From Ornatilinea apprima (lineage in GTDB: Bacteria > Chloroflexota > Anaerolineae > Anaerolineales > Anaerolineaceae): DNA of 52,049 nucleotides. The number at the start of each line of letters is the position of its first letter. Position 1 is the stretch's first letter. The stretch is from positions 1 through 52,049 of the forward strand of contig NZ_LGCL01000013.1 in assembly GCF_001306115.1 (NCBI RefSeq), read 5' to 3'. The position numbers and the translations under genes were made by a program. The notes under the pieces are model-generated. The model ran no database searches, had not been told where the DNA came from, and saw only the letters and a program-made list of their open reading frames with translations. This document shows positions 8,411 through 18,401 of the stretch, piece after piece.

Positions 8411-9067
8411 ATGGAAGACCTCACCCGCCAGCGGAAAGAAAAATCCATCTGGGAAAAAATGGCCGCCAGCTACGACAACAATGTGCTGGCCAACTTTGAG
8501 GAAGCCTACCGCAATTCGATTGAAAAAAGCATCCAGGCTGTCAGCCGCGAAGATCGCGTGCTGGAAATCGGCTGCGGAACCGGCCTGATTACCCTGGGAG
8601 TGGCCCCGCACGTCAGACAGATCGAAGCCGTTGATATCACCCCGCAGATGATCACCATCGCCCAGCGCAAAGCCGCCCAGCAAGGCGTGAAGAACGTCCA
8701 GTTCCAGGTCTACGACGGCTACGCTCTGCCCTATGAAGACGCTTCATTTGACGCGGTGCTGCTCTTCAATATCCTGCACATTGTTAAAGAGCCGCACACC
8801 TTGCTGCGAGAAGCGCGCCGCCTGCTCAAACCCGGCGGCAGCCTCATCACCGCCACCGACTGCTACGCCGAACCCGTGCCCTTCCATATCCGCGTCAGGC
8901 TCAGCCTGCAGCGCGCGCTGCATTGGCTGGGCGTCATTCCCTTTGTGCGCTACTATCGCAAAGCCCAGCTGCACAGCCTGTTCGAGCAAAACGGCTTTCA
9001 AATCCGGCAGACGGCCGCCCTGCAAACCATTCCACGCAACGAATACGTGTTGGCCTCAAAAGTTTAA
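8411..9067 (+). CDS. Class I SAM-dependent methyltransferase
   Basis: 218-residue protein with a Rossmann-type SAM-binding domain. Motif I is VLEIGCGTGLITL, the acidic residue after strand 2 is in IEAVDITPQMI, and motif IV/post-I is in FDAVLLFNILHI, all typical of the UbiE/Methyltransf_11 group. The C-terminal part after LLKPGGSLI is hydrophobic and basic and may touch membrane or lipid substrates; the acceptor is unknown. The start ATG at 8411 has GGAG 6 bases upstream; longer in-frame extensions overlap the MFS gene and read as shadow sequence. Confidence 0.9.
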   Translation: MEDLTRQRKEKSIWEKMAASYDNNVLANFEEAYRNSIEKSIQAVSREDRVLEIGCGTGLITLGVAPHVRQIEAVDITPQMITIAQRKAAQQGVKNVQFQVYDGYALPYEDASFDAVLLFNILHIVKEPHTLLREARRLLKPGGSLITATDCYAEPVPFHIRVRLSLQRALHWLGVIPFVRYYRKAQLHSLFEQNGFQIRQTAALQTIPRNEYVLASKV

Positions 9068-9093
9068 GCCGTCCATACACCAATAGCTTGGGG

Positions 9094-9099
9094 TATAAT
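9094..9099 (+). promoter_or_regulatory. -10 box of the crcB transcript
   Basis: A perfect TATAAT lies just upstream of the fluoride aptamer, placing the transcription start close to the first aptamer base. No good -35 is visible. Confidence 0.6.
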
Positions 9100-9111
9100 G
9101 GGGCGGATTTT

Positions 9112-9177
9112 TTATTGGTGATGGAGTCCACCGTTAATTGCTTTATTGCTGATGACTCCTGGATTTTTGCACAGGAG
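9112..9177 (+). promoter_or_regulatory. Fluoride (crcB-motif) riboswitch
   Basis: The segment carries the conserved fluoride aptamer blocks in order: GGTGATGGAGTCCACC at 9117-9132, then GCTGATGACTCCT at 9148-9160. GGAGTC (9123-9128) can pair with GACTCC (9154-9159) in the ligand-bound fold. CTCCTG (9156-9161) can instead pair with CAGGAG (9172-9177), which contains the crcB ribosome-binding site and is followed by five T residues. The two pairings compete. Fluoride binding should therefore free the AGGAG or prevent termination, giving an ON switch. It lies directly before crcB, the expected target. Confidence 0.93.
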
Positions 9178-9188
9178 TTTTTCAAGAA

Positions 9189-9569
9189 ATGAAGCAAATC
9201 ATCGTCATTGGCCTGGGAGGATTCCTGGGGGCCATTATGCGCTATGGGTTGAGCTCGTTTGTTCAATCCGCGCTGCGAAATGTCAACTTTCCCTACGGCA
9301 CCCTGATCGTCAACCTGCTGGGATGCTTTATCATTGGGTTGCTTTCGGCACTCGCTGAACTGCGTCCCTTCCCCCCCGAACTTCGCACCTTTCTGATGGT
9401 AGGCCTGCTGGGAGCTTTTACTACCTTTTCCACCTTCAGTAATGAATCGTTTAACCTCTTGCGCGGCGGCGAAAATAGCCTATGCTTAATCAATATAGGC
9501 ATGCACTTACTCGCCGGATTGGGTATGGTTTGGATGGGCCGCCTGCTGGCCGGCCAGATTTGGAGCTGA
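9189..9569 (+). CDS. crcB: Fluoride ion channel CrcB/Fluc
   Basis: 126-residue inner-membrane protein with four transmembrane helices that exports fluoride as a dual-topology dimer. Family marks include GGFLGAIMRY at the N-terminus, the NLLGCFIIG helix, and GAFTTFSTFSNE, which holds the channel Phe and polar-track residues. Full length for the family. AGGAG (9173-9177) is the ribosome-binding site and is part of the riboswitch expression platform. It is followed directly by the DUF190 gene, whose own GGAG lies within the last codons of crcB. Confidence 0.97.
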   Translation: MKQIIVIGLGGFLGAIMRYGLSSFVQSALRNVNFPYGTLIVNLLGCFIIGLLSALAELRPFPPELRTFLMVGLLGAFTTFSTFSNESFNLLRGGENSLCLINIGMHLLAGLGMVWMGRLLAGQIWS

Positions 9570-9571
9570 AG

Positions 9572-9913
9572 ATGCGGCTGGAAGAAAATGGCTACCTGCT
9601 AAGAATCTTTATTGGCGAAGCCGATAAGCACGAAGGCAAGTTGTTGTATGAATGGCTGGTGATCCAGGCTCGCCAGGCCGGGCTGGCCGGCGCCACGGTG
9701 CTGCGCGGCATCATGGGCTTTGGCCCCAGCAGCCGCATTCAGACCAGTAAAATTCTGATGCTCTCAGAAGACATGCCGGTGGTGGTGGAAATTGTAGACA
9801 GCAAAGAAAACCTGGAAGAGTTCCTGGCGCGCGTCGAAAATGCCATTGTCGAAGGCCTGGTTACCCTCGAAAAAGCCACCGTACGGCTTTATCGCGGGCG
9901 CCCGCGTGAATAG
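9572..9913 (+). CDS. DUF190 family protein
   Basis: 113-residue cytoplasmic protein of the DUF190 family, which has a PII-like alpha/beta fold and is often encoded beside crcB. Visible marks are the basic segment [16 protein letters not shown] (residues about 37-52) and the final [12 protein letters not shown] strand. The ATG at 9572 lies two bases after the crcB stop, so it belongs to the fluoride-controlled operon. A regulatory or accessory role in fluoride resistance is likely from context, but the molecular function is not known. Confidence 0.93.
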   Translation: MRLEENGYLLRIFIGEADKHEGKLLYEWLVIQARQAGLAGATVLRGIMGFGPSSRIQTSKILMLSEDMPVVVEIVDSKENLEEFLARVENAIVEGLVTLEKATVRLYRGRPRE

Positions 9914-10011
9914 CACCTTTTTTTGTCGTTAATTTCCTAAAAACGGTCAAGTATTTCCCATTTCAACCGAAAATAACCTCCAGGACAACCCTTACCCACT
10001 CAAGGTGTGCC

Positions 10012-13000
10012 ATGGAGCAGCAATCCAATATTCCCATTATCCTCATGGTCTCAGCCGCGGCTATTTCTTTCTCTGTGGCCCTTTATTCCATGCGGACGCT
10101 TTCCAGCAGCATCAAAAAGAACCTGGCCTTTGTCATGGCCGCTTCCTTTATTTGGGCGCTGGCCTCTGCCGGCGAATTCGCTTCCATCTCGTACCAGGCC
10201 AGGGTCTTCTGGGCAAAAATCTCCTATATCGGCATTGTCAGCCTGCCCGTTGCCTGGCTGACCTTCACAGCCTTTTACACTCAGCACCCATTTTGGACCC
10301 GGCGGCCAACCCGACACCTGTTGTGGATCATTCCCACACTAACCATGCTGCTCGTCATCACCAATGAACACCACGGGCTGATCTGGTCGTCCATCCGCCC
10401 CATCTCCAATTCGCCGGGAGCCTGGCTTATTTACAGCTACGGACCAGCATTCTGGCTGCACACCGGCTATTCCTACCTGGCTACCGTGTTGGGAGCTGGT
10501 TTTCTCATCCAAATGGCGGTTCGCTCGCACAGGCATTACCGCAACCAGGCTGTGTTGATGATCTTCAGCGCGCTGGCCCCTTTCCTGGGCAATATCCTCT
10601 ATGTTTTTAACCTTGCTCCCTGGCCGGGGCTGGATCTGACCCCGCTCACTTTTTCCGTCACCGGCGTGCTGCTGGTGTTTGGCCTGTTTCGTTTACAGAT
10701 GCTGTACCTCAATCCCATCGCCCGCGAAGCCATTTTTGACCGCATGAACGAGGGACTGTTGGTGCTGAACCTGGAATACGTGATTGCCGACATCAACCCG
10801 GCTGCCATGCGCATCCTGCGCTGCGAGCATGCCAAAGCCATTGGACAGCCGTTCACCAGCTTTTTTCCCAGCCTTACCCGCCTGCATTACAACCTGATTC
10901 AGCAAAACGAATTTCGACTGGAACTCACCTTTGAAGATCAGTGGCTGGAGCTAAGCCTTTCTCCCCTGCTTGACCGCGGCGGGCAGATAACCGGTCACCT
11001 GGTGCTCATTCGCGACGTGAGCGCCCAGAAACTGGCTGAGCTGGAACTGCAAACCCAGCGTGAATTCTTCTCCAAAGTGACTAACGCCACCAATAACGGC
11101 ATTATCGTCTCTGACCGTGATGACAGGTTCGACTATGTCAACCCGGCCTTTGCAAAACTGGTTGGCGCGCCTGAAGAACTGATTCTCGGAGAGGAAATTG
11201 TCCATTTTGTTGACCCGCAAGAAATCCCCATGCTCAGGATTCAAAAACAGCTCCGTCTGGCAGGAGAAAGCACCTCTTTTGAGCTGCGCCTGCGCGGGGC
11301 CGATGAGAAAATCATTCCTGTATTGGTGAACGCGGTTCCCCGCATGGATGAAGATCAGATCAACGGTTCCATCGCCGTGATCACCGACCTTACTGAACGC
11401 AAAGCCATAGAGACCAGCTTGCTTTACCGCGAAGCCCTGGAGAAAAAACTGGTCGAGCTGTCCACCGAATTTGTCAATTTGCCCACCGCTGATCTGGACC
11501 AGGCGTTCAATCGCTCTTTGCAAAAAATTGGGGAATTTTGTCAGGTAGACCGTGCTTACATCTTCCTGCTCGATCCCGCTAAAACGTCCATGAGCAACTC
11601 TCACGAATGGTGCGCCGCGGGTATCTCTCCTGAAATCGACAATCTCCAGCAAATCCCTACTGAAATCCTGCCGATGTGGATGAGCAAGCTGCTGCAATTT
11701 GAAAACATCTACATTCCTCAGGTTAAAGAGCTGCCCGAATCCTGGCGCACCGAGCGAGAAATTCTCGAATCGCAGGGCATCCACTCTCTGGTGGTCGTAC
11801 CCATGGTTCATTCTTCAACCCTGATCGGCTTTACCGGTTTCGACTCGGTCAATCGCGTCCGAGCCTGGAAAGAAGATGAAATTCAGCTCCTGCGTATTCT
11901 GGGCGACCTGTTCGCCAGCGCCATCCAGCGCCGCAACAACGAGCAAGCTTTGCTGGAAATGAACGACCAGTTGCTCCACTCTACCACTCTGGCTAATGAA
12001 ATGGCCGCCCAAGCCGAAGCCGCCAACCTGGCAAAAAGCCAGTTCCTGGCTAACATGAGCCACGAGATCCGCACCCCGCTGAACGGCATCGTAGGCATGA
12101 CCAGTCTGCTGCTCAACAGCAGTCTCACCGACCAACAAAAACGGTTCGCCCAAACCATCAACCACAGTGCCGAATCGCTCACCGCCATTATCAACGACAT
12201 CCTCGATTTTTCGCGCATCGAGGCCGAAAAACTGGAATTTGAACAAATTGAGCTGAACGTTACCAACATTCTGGAAGAAATCGGCGACTCCTTCAGCCTG
12301 CGCGCCCAAGAAAAAGGTCTGGAGCTGATTTGCACCGCCAGTCCTGGCATCCCCGAAAAATTAATCGGCGACCCCGGCCGCCTGCGCCAGATCTTAACGA
12401 ACCTGGTCAGTAACGCGATCAAATTTACCCACCAGGGTGAGGTAATTCTCTCTGCGGAGATCCAATCCATGCATCCCAAAGAAGCCTGGATAAACTTTTC
12501 CGTCCGCGACACCGGCATTGGCATTGAATCCAGCAAGCTGGAGCTGCTCTTCCAGCCCTTTACTCAGGCAGACGCTTCGATGTCGCGCAATTACGGCGGC
12601 ACAGGGCTGGGGCTTTCCATTTGCAAGCGCCTGGTGGAAAAAATGGGCGGCGGCATTGAAGTCCACAGCCAGCCGGGGCAGGGTTCGGTTTTCTCTTTTT
12701 CTATCCCCCTGCTGCGCAGCGACAAGCCAAAAACCAGCCTGCTCGGTGCTCCGCTCTCTCAGTGCGCTTTCAAAATCCTGGTGGTCGACGATAACGCAGT
12801 CCACGGTCAAATCCTGTGTGAAAAACTGACCGCCCTTGGTCACCAGGTAACCTATGCCCCGGCTGCCTCTTCTGCCCTGCGCCTGCTGGGCGATGCCGTA
12901 GACATCGGACAGCCTTTTCAGACCGCCTTCATCGATCATTTCATGCCATCGATAAATGGACTGGAACTGAGCCGCATGATCCGCTCTCTACCGTCCCTAT

Positions 13001-13992
13001 CAGACCTGAAAATCATCCTGATGAGCGACGATCAAACATCAATGGACAGCAGCATCCTCAACGACTCTGTCTTTCACACCTTGCAAACCAAACCGCTGCA
13101 CTGGTCGCGCCTGCCGAAACTTCTTTCCTCCCTGTGCAGCAAACCTTCCTTCGCAGAGTCCCATCCCGACCAGACCAGCCTGCCCAATGATCTTCCGCTC
13201 GTTGCCAGCCGCATCAACATCCTGCTCGCCGAAGACAATCCCATTAACCAGGAAGTTGCCTTCACCATGCTTTCTCAGCAGGGCTTTAAGGTGGGCATTG
13301 CCCACAACGGTTTGCAGGCCCTTCAGGCTCTGCGTGAACACCCTTTCCATCTGGTGCTGATGGACATGCAAATGCCGGAGATGGATGGGCTGGAGGCGAC
13401 CCGCCAGATTCGCCAGCCGCACTCCGGTGTGCTTGATTCCCAAGTACCCATCATCGCCATGACCGCCAACGCCCTGCGCGGCGATCAGGAGACATGTCTG
13501 CAGGCCGGCATGAACGACTACATTGCCAAACCCTTTGATCTACCCCAACTGCTGGAAAAAGTGTTTCGATGGGTGGGCCAACAGTCCCCTATTGGCGCCG
13601 CGCCCACCATCCAAGAATCACAATCCCTTGCCACGCATGGCGAAAGCGCACCCGTCATCGACTTTGAACGCCTTTGCCAGCGCCTGATGGGCGACCGCCA
13701 GCTGGCAGTAGAACTGCTTGCCAAGACCAGCCAGCGTCTGCCCAATGACCTGCAATCCATTCAAGACGCCGCTGGCAGCCAGCAATACGACGCCCTGATG
13801 AAAGCCGCGCACAAGCTCAAAGGGACTGCTGCGACGCTCTCTGCCGAGGGACTGCGCCAGGCCTGCGAGGCCCTCGAAGAGGCCAGCCGTGCCGCGTCTC
13901 CCAGCGCCATTGAGCCGCGGGTCGCCGCATTATTGGAAGAAACACAAAAATTCAGCCGTTCCGCCCAAGCTATTATTGTTGCCCAACCCTGA
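10012..13992 (+). CDS. Hybrid sensor kinase, 7TM-PAS-PAS-GAF-HK-REC-REC-HPt
   Basis: 1326-residue membrane-bound hybrid histidine kinase. Residues 1 to about 230 are a 7TM input module. PAS domains follow at about 235-345 and 350-465, a GAF domain at about 480-645, and a HisKA dimerization helix with phospho-His684 ([11 protein letters not shown]). The ATPase domain (about 785-905) has clear N and G boxes. Two receivers carry Asp975 (AFIDHFMP) and Asp1118 (LMDMQMP). The C-terminal HPt domain has His1267 ([10 protein letters not shown]). All relay residues are present, so phosphate can pass His-Asp-His internally and on to a separate regulator. Its stop overlaps the start of the REC-HD-GYP gene, the obvious output partner. 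Confidence 0.95.
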   Translation: MEQQSNIPIILMVSAAAISFSVALYSMRTLSSSIKKNLAFVMAASFIWALASAGEFASISYQARVFWAKISYIGIVSLPVAWLTFTAFYTQHPFWTRRPTRHLLWIIPTLTMLLVITNEHHGLIWSSIRPISNSPGAWLIYSYGPAFWLHTGYSYLATVLGAGFLIQMAVRSHRHYRNQAVLMIFSALAPFLGNILYVFNLAPWPGLDLTPLTFSVTGVLLVFGLFRLQMLYLNPIAREAIFDRMNEGLLVLNLEYVIADINPAAMRILRCEHAKAIGQPFTSFFPSLTRLHYNLIQQNEFRLELTFEDQWLELSLSPLLDRGGQITGHLVLIRDVSAQKLAELELQTQREFFSKVTNATNNGIIVSDRDDRFDYVNPAFAKLVGAPEELILGEEIVHFVDPQEIPMLRIQKQLRLAGESTSFELRLRGADEKIIPVLVNAVPRMDEDQINGSIAVITDLTERKAIETSLLYREALEKKLVELSTEFVNLPTADLDQAFNRSLQKIGEFCQVDRAYIFLLDPAKTSMSNSHEWCAAGISPEIDNLQQIPTEILPMWMSKLLQFENIYIPQVKELPESWRTEREILESQGIHSLVVVPMVHSSTLIGFTGFDSVNRVRAWKEDEIQLLRILGDLFASAIQRRNNEQALLEMNDQLLHSTTLANEMAAQAEAANLAKSQFLANMSHEIRTPLNGIVGMTSLLLNSSLTDQQKRFAQTINHSAESLTAIINDILDFSRIEAEKLEFEQIELNVTNILEEIGDSFSLRAQEKGLELICTASPGIPEKLIGDPGRLRQILTNLVSNAIKFTHQGEVILSAEIQSMHPKEAWINFSVRDTGIGIESSKLELLFQPFTQADASMSRNYGGTGLGLSICKRLVEKMGGGIEVHSQPGQGSVFSFSIPLLRSDKPKTSLLGAPLSQCAFKILVVDDNAVHGQILCEKLTALGHQVTYAPAASSALRLLGDAVDIGQPFQTAFIDHFMPSINGLELSRMIRSLPSLSDLKIILMSDDQTSMDSSILNDSVFHTLQTKPLHWSRLPKLLSSLCSKPSFAESHPDQTSLPNDLPLVASRINILLAEDNPINQEVAFTMLSQQGFKVGIAHNGLQALQALREHPFHLVLMDMQMPEMDGLEATRQIRQPHSGVLDSQVPIIAMTANALRGDQETCLQAGMNDYIAKPFDLPQLLEKVFRWVGQQSPIGAAPTIQESQSLATHGESAPVIDFERLCQRLMGDRQLAVELLAKTSQRLPNDLQSIQDAAGSQQYDALMKAAHKLKGTAATLSAEGLRQACEALEEASRAASPSAIEPRVAALLEETQKFSRSAQAIIVAQP

Positions 13993-15014
13993 TGCAAGAA
14001 AGCGAACACACCATGAGAATCTTAATTGTAGATGACGACATCATCGCCCAGGCTGCCGCCAAAAAAATATTGGAAACCCACGGCCACCAGACCGTGTTGG
14101 CTGAAAACGGTGAAGAAGCCCTGGAAATTCTCAAACAAGACACCATTCAGGTAGTCATTTCCGATTGGAATATGCCGGTGATGGATGGAATTGAACTGTG
14201 CAAGCGCATCCGTCAGAATTCACCCCTGGGATATGTTTACTTCATCCTGGTGACCGTGCGCTCTTCCAAAGAAGACCTGCTCACCGGCCTTTCTGCTGGC
14301 GCAGACGATTTTGTAACCAAACCCTTCGAGCCCGCCGAGCTGAGCCTGCGCGTGCGTAACGCCGAGCGCGTGCTGGCGCTGGAAACCACCACCCTGACGC
14401 TGTTAAGTCTGGCCAAGCTGGCCGAATCCAAAGATACCGACACGGGTAACCACCTTGAGCGGATTCGTGAGTATGCCTTTTTACTCAGCAGCCAGGTGAT
14501 CAACGCGCCAGATTTTCACGACAATATCCCACCGCGCTTCGCGGAACTTATGTACCAAACCAGCCCGCTGCACGACATTGGCAAAGTCGGCATCCCCGAT
14601 TATGTGCTGCTCAAACCGGGCAGCTTGAACGATGAAGAATGGCAGATTATGAAGCAGCATGCCGAACTTGGCGCTCAGACCCTGGACGCAGTGTTCATTC
14701 AGCATCCGTATGCTGAGTTTTTGCGCATTGCCCGCGATATTGCCTGGGCGCATCACGAACGCTGGGATGGCAGCGGCTACCCGCGCGGCTTGAAAGGTGA
14801 AGAAATCCCTCTCTGCGCGCGCATCGTCGCCCTGGCCGATGTCTACGATGCCCTGACGATGAAACGCGTGTACAAGGCGGCTATGCCGCATCAGGTGGCG
14901 CGCGGGATCATCCTCGAAGGCAGCGGAAAGCATTTTGACCCGCAAGTGGTGCGGGCCTTCCTGGCCGTTGAAGACCAGTTCATTGCCGTCCAGCATAAAT
15001 TTCGAGAACAATAG
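13992..15014 (+). CDS. Response regulator with HD-GYP c-di-GMP phosphodiesterase domain
   Basis: 340-residue RpfG-type regulator. The N-terminal receiver has the acidic pair in VDDD and phospho-acceptor Asp58 (ISDWNMP). The C-terminal HD-GYP domain shows HDIGK (His194, Asp195), HHERWDGSGYP with the GYP triplet, and ALADVYDALT. It should hydrolyse c-di-GMP when phosphorylated. The ATG at 13992 overlaps the kinase stop codon (TGATG); a second in-frame ATG at 14013 directly precedes the receiver and is an equally good start. Translational coupling makes the upstream kinase its probable phosphodonor. Confidence 0.95.
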   Translation: MQESEHTMRILIVDDDIIAQAAAKKILETHGHQTVLAENGEEALEILKQDTIQVVISDWNMPVMDGIELCKRIRQNSPLGYVYFILVTVRSSKEDLLTGLSAGADDFVTKPFEPAELSLRVRNAERVLALETTTLTLLSLAKLAESKDTDTGNHLERIREYAFLLSSQVINAPDFHDNIPPRFAELMYQTSPLHDIGKVGIPDYVLLKPGSLNDEEWQIMKQHAELGAQTLDAVFIQHPYAEFLRIARDIAWAHHERWDGSGYPRGLKGEEIPLCARIVALADVYDALTMKRVYKAAMPHQVARGIILEGSGKHFDPQVVRAFLAVEDQFIAVQHKFREQ

Positions 15015-15393
15015 CTGCCGCGCAAGGAGAGATCACGGCGTATCAAACTATTGATAAGCCAATCCGGCAGGCTCACTCGCCTGCTTAAAAGCTAAAGGCG
15101 CGTTCCCCTCTGCAAAACCTGCAGGCGCGCCTTTAAGGAATCACCAACGCTCTCATCATACCCTTGGGTGCCGCCTGCCTGTTGCCAATTTGAACGCGAA
15201 TCGAACTGAAACAAAACAAAAACAACCGAAGCTGCCACCCAAACAGCGAGTCTACCCCCAGCCACAATCAATTCCATCACCTTGAGGCATTTTTATCCAA
15301 ATTTAACAGGCTTTTGGAGTAATTTAGGCATTAATCAGCATAGAATATGAACATATTCATTCCTAAAAAGATGTGCGCTGCATAGGGGAAAGT
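15015..15393. other. Intergenic region with inverted repeats
   Basis: No gene is visible in these 380 bases. GCAGGC / GCCTGC (15067-15084, 6-base loop) followed by TTAAAA may be a weak terminator for the HD-GYP gene. Perfect 9-bp arms AAAGGCGCG / CGCGCCTTT at 15094-15102 and 15126-15134 form a second hairpin with a 23-base loop. The last 100 bases are AT-rich and should hold the promoter of the downstream gene, but no strong box pair stands out. Confidence 0.5.
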
Positions 15394-15756
15394 ATGAAAT
15401 CACATTGGTTCACCCATCAAGGAAAACGTGTCTGGTTTGCCGATTACTCGCACTTTGGCGTCGAAAGCAAAGACCTGCAAAAAGAGATGGATGAGATCTT
15501 TGAAGTGTTGAGCCGCGAAAAACCCGGCTCGGTTCTCACCCTCATCGACGTGACCGGCACGCGCGGCACGCCAGAAAATTTCAACCTGATGCGCGCCATG
15601 GCCGTCAGGCTCAACCCTTATGTGCGCAAGCGCGCTGTGATCGGGCTGACCGGTGTGCAGAAAACCTTCTTCGACCTGATCAACAAAGCCTCCGGCGATA
15701 AAAACTACATCCGCTTTGAAGACGCCGAAGCGGCCAAAAACTGGCTGGTCGAATAA
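15394..15756 (+). CDS. Small STAS/SpoIIAA-like protein
   Basis: 120-residue soluble protein. The pattern of a short beta strand, a long acidic helix ([17 protein letters not shown]), a buried strand [10 protein letters not shown] and a C-terminal AAKNWL helix resembles STAS or SpoIIAA-like single-domain proteins, which bind lipids or act as anti-sigma antagonists. There is no close functional match and the role is unknown. The ATG at 15394 follows GGGGAAAG. The DUF4180 protein at 35331 has a similar size and ends with a comparable AAREWL helix, which may be only general fold similarity. Confidence 0.6.
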   Translation: MKSHWFTHQGKRVWFADYSHFGVESKDLQKEMDEIFEVLSREKPGSVLTLIDVTGTRGTPENFNLMRAMAVRLNPYVRKRAVIGLTGVQKTFFDLINKASGDKNYIRFEDAEAAKNWLVE

Positions 15757-15809
15757 CCCCCAACCGCCAACCATCCCCGGCAAACGCCGCCAACCGCCTG
15801 CTCTCAGGG

Positions 15810-15815
15810 TATACT
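15810..15815 (+). promoter_or_regulatory. -10 box of the TSUP exporter gene
   Basis: TATACT lies 29 bases before the ATG at 15845, with AGGACGG between them as a ribosome site. Confidence 0.4.
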
Positions 15816-15844
15816 ATCCATCACTCTTTTTTCAGGACGGCTGT

Positions 15845-16615
15845 ATGGAATTTACTTGGCTGCAATACTTGCTCGTCGGCCTGGCGGCTCTGGCCGCCGG
15901 GGCGGTGAACGCTCTGGCCGGCGGCGGCACCCTCATCACTTTTCCCATCCTCACCGCGGTGGGCATTCCGGCGGTGGCGGCCAACGTCACCAACACCGTA
16001 GCCCTGTGCCCCGGCTATTTTGGCGCGACCTGGGCGCAGTGGAAAGAGATCAAAGAACAGCGCGGGCGCGCCGCTCTGCTGCTGCCGGTCTCTGCGCTGG
16101 GCGGCATCATCGGCGGGCTGCTGCTCCTCAACACCGGCGAGCGCGCCTTTCGCGATCTGGTTCCCTACCTGATTCTGCTGGCCTCGCTGCTGCTGGCCGT
16201 AGGCGAGCCGCTCAAGGCCTGGCTGGCCCGCCGCGCCAGCCAGCGCCCGTCTTCCCCGCGCAGCCACCACTTCTGGTCGGCCGGGCTGGTGCTGCTGGCC
16301 GCCATCTACGGCGGCTACTTCGGCGCGGGGTTGAGTGTGATTGTGCTGGCGGTGTTGGGCCTGGCACTCACCGACTCACTCACCCGCCTGAACGCTCTCA
16401 AACAGGCGATTGCCTTCAGCGTCAACATCGCCGCCGCTATCTACTTCCTTTTTTCGGGCAGCGTGGTCTGGCAGGTGGTGCTGCTGATGTGGGTCTGCTC
16501 GCTAATTGGTGGCGCGCTGGGCGGCAAGCTGGCCGGGCGCATCCCCGCCCCAACCCTGCGCTGGACGGTGGTTTGCATTGGGGTGGCCGTTTCGGTCATT
16601 TACTTCCTGCGCTAA
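15845..16615 (+). CDS. TSUP (TauE/SafE) family anion exporter
   Basis: 256-residue inner-membrane protein with about eight hydrophobic segments in two repeats, the usual size for the TauE/SafE family. The signature first helix and loop [22 protein letters not shown] is present, and the second repeat has [17 protein letters not shown]. Members export sulfite, sulfoacetate or other sulfur-containing organic anions; the substrate here is undetermined. The ATG at 15845 lies 9 bases after AGGACGG. Confidence 0.93.
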   Translation: MEFTWLQYLLVGLAALAAGAVNALAGGGTLITFPILTAVGIPAVAANVTNTVALCPGYFGATWAQWKEIKEQRGRAALLLPVSALGGIIGGLLLLNTGERAFRDLVPYLILLASLLLAVGEPLKAWLARRASQRPSSPRSHHFWSAGLVLLAAIYGGYFGAGLSVIVLAVLGLALTDSLTRLNALKQAIAFSVNIAAAIYFLFSGSVVWQVVLLMWVCSLIGGALGGKLAGRIPAPTLRWTVVCIGVAVSVIYFLR

Positions 16616-16686
16616 GCCCCCCGCCGCGGCTGTGCTGGTACAATCAAACTACAGCAAGTTCATCTTTCATATAACGAGGCAAACTG

Positions 16687-17790
16687 ATGACAGACATACG
16701 CTTAACCAAACTGGCTGACGTGCTGGTTAATTACTCCACCAAAGTGAGAAACGGCGATTGGGTGCATATCCGCGCCGGACTGCCGGCCATGCCGCTGGTG
16801 CAAGAGCTGTATTCATCCATCCTCAAAGCGGGCGGCAAGCCCACTTTTTCCATCGTTTCCGATGAATTAGAAGCGCTGGTGCACGAGCAGGCCAGCGACG
16901 AGCAGCTTAAATGGCTTTCTCCCCTCGACGAGAAAATCATTTCAGAGGCCGACGTCTACATGGTCATTGTCGCCCCCGAGAACATTCGCGCCATGTCGCG
17001 CATCGACCCTGCCCGCCAGCAGGTGCGCCAATCGGGCCGCCGCAAATGGATGGATACCTACCTGAGCCGATCAGCCAATGGCGACCTGCGCTGGGTGCTC
17101 ACCAACTACCCCTGCCTTTCTCTGGCGCAAGACAGCGGCAAGAGCCTGAGGCAGTACGAAGACTTCTTCTACGCCGCCACCTTCATCGACCAGCCCGACC
17201 CGGTGAAATGCTGGCAGCAGGTGCACGACGACCAGGCGCGCCTGATCAACTGGCTCACCGGGCGCAAGCAGGTGCGCATTCAGGGCGTCAACGCCGACCT
17301 GACCCTCAGCATCGACGGCCGGCGCTTCCTCAATTCGGATGGCGACTGCAACATGCCCAGCGGAGAGATCTTCACCAGCCCGGTGGAAACCTCGGCCAAC
17401 GGCTGGGTGCGCTTCACCTACCCGGCCATCCACCTCGGCATGGAAGTGGAAAGCGTGCGTCTGGAGTTCAAAGACGGCAAAGTGGTCAGCGCCAGCGCCG
17501 AGAAGAACCAGGACTTCCTGCTCAAAATGCTGGACATGGACGAAGGCTCTCGCTTTTTGGGTGAGCTGGGCATTGGCACCAACTTCGGCATTCAAGAGTT
17601 CAGCAAAGATATTCTCTTCGACGAAAAGATCGGCGGATCCTTCCACCTGGCCCTGGGCGCGGGCTTCGGCGAGGCCGGCGGCAAGAATCAGTCTTCCCTG
17701 CACTGGGACCTGATCTGCGACGCGCGCGTGGATACCGAAATGCGCGTGGATGGCGACCTGTTCTACCAGAACGGCAAATTTATGGTCTAG
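16687..17790 (+). CDS. M29-family metalloaminopeptidase
   Basis: 367-residue aminopeptidase of the thermophilic M29 family (AmpS/AmpT/aminopeptidase II). Metal-ligand motifs appear in order: PSGEIFTSPVE with the first Glu, the ELGIGTN segment, FHLALG with a His, and SSLHWDLICD with His and Asp. It removes N-terminal residues from peptides in the cytoplasm using two divalent metal ions. The length is slightly under the 400-410 residues of classical members, mainly in the N-terminal domain. A strong terminator follows, so it ends its transcription unit. Confidence 0.9.
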   Translation: MTDIRLTKLADVLVNYSTKVRNGDWVHIRAGLPAMPLVQELYSSILKAGGKPTFSIVSDELEALVHEQASDEQLKWLSPLDEKIISEADVYMVIVAPENIRAMSRIDPARQQVRQSGRRKWMDTYLSRSANGDLRWVLTNYPCLSLAQDSGKSLRQYEDFFYAATFIDQPDPVKCWQQVHDDQARLINWLTGRKQVRIQGVNADLTLSIDGRRFLNSDGDCNMPSGEIFTSPVETSANGWVRFTYPAIHLGMEVESVRLEFKDGKVVSASAEKNQDFLLKMLDMDEGSRFLGELGIGTNFGIQEFSKDILFDEKIGGSFHLALGAGFGEAGGKNQSSLHWDLICDARVDTEMRVDGDLFYQNGKFMV

Positions 17791-17801
17791 CAGTGAGCAC
17801 C

Positions 17802-17842
17802 GTGCCGGTCTGCCATGGACGGCGGACCGGCACTATTTTTTT
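17802..17842 (+). terminator. Strong intrinsic terminator after the aminopeptidase gene
   Basis: Perfect 9-bp arms GTGCCGGTC / GACCGGCAC at 17802-17810 and 17825-17833, partly extended inward, followed by seven T residues (17836-17842). Confidence 0.9.
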
Positions 17843-17890
17843 AAAGCCGCCCAAAAAGTACCATCCAAATTGGGGACGGTTGAGAGTGGC

Positions 17891-17919
17891 TTGTGGATCA
17901 ATATATTTTATAGTATAAT
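17891..17919 (+). promoter_or_regulatory. Promoter of the DUF454 gene
   Basis: TTGTGG (17891-17896) and a perfect TATAAT (17914-17919) are separated by 17 bases in a locally AT-rich stretch. Confidence 0.65.
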
Positions 17920-17957
17920 TTAGATAATATTTATCATATATATTGATGATATCAGCC

Positions 17958-18401
17958 ATGAAAAAACGCACCCCCTTTCAAAAATTCATCCTCAGCGCCG
18001 CCGGCATTCTGTTTGTCGGCCTCGGCATTCTGGGGATGGTCCTGCCCTTGCTGCCCAGCACGGTCTTCTTCCTGCTGGCGGCGGCGGCTTTTGCTCACAG
18101 TTCCGAACGCCTCTACACCTGGCTGATCGAACACAAGCTCTTCGGCAGCCTCATCCGCGACTACCGCCTGTACCGCGCCATTCCGCTGCGCGCGAAAATC
18201 ACCTCCATCTCGCTGCTGTGGGTAACCATCCTTTACAGCGCGTTTGGGGTGATTGACTCCTGGCCGGTGCGCGTCTTGCTGCTGGCTATCGCCGCGGCTG
18301 TTACCATTCACATTCTCACTATTAAAACCTTAAAAAAAGAAGCGCCCCAGCCAAAGGCTGAAGCCGCTTCGGGTCAATCGACGCTCGACCAGGCCCTGTA
18401 A
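17958..18401 (+). CDS. DUF454 (YbaN-like) inner-membrane protein
   Basis: 147-residue small membrane protein with about three to four hydrophobic segments. The DUF454 signature is clear: GLGILGMVLPLLPSTVFFLLAAAAFAHSS in the first third, followed by the FGSLIRDYR loop. Function is unknown. ATG 17958 (MKKRTPF) is chosen because the basic residues give a normal inside-anchoring N-terminus; ATG 17946 and TTG 17943 are also in frame. It is convergent with the MoaD-like gene at 18402, with no bases between the stop codons. Confidence 0.85.
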   Translation: MKKRTPFQKFILSAAGILFVGLGILGMVLPLLPSTVFFLLAAAAFAHSSERLYTWLIEHKLFGSLIRDYRLYRAIPLRAKITSISLLWVTILYSAFGVIDSWPVRVLLLAIAAAVTIHILTIKTLKKEAPQPKAEAASGQSTLDQAL

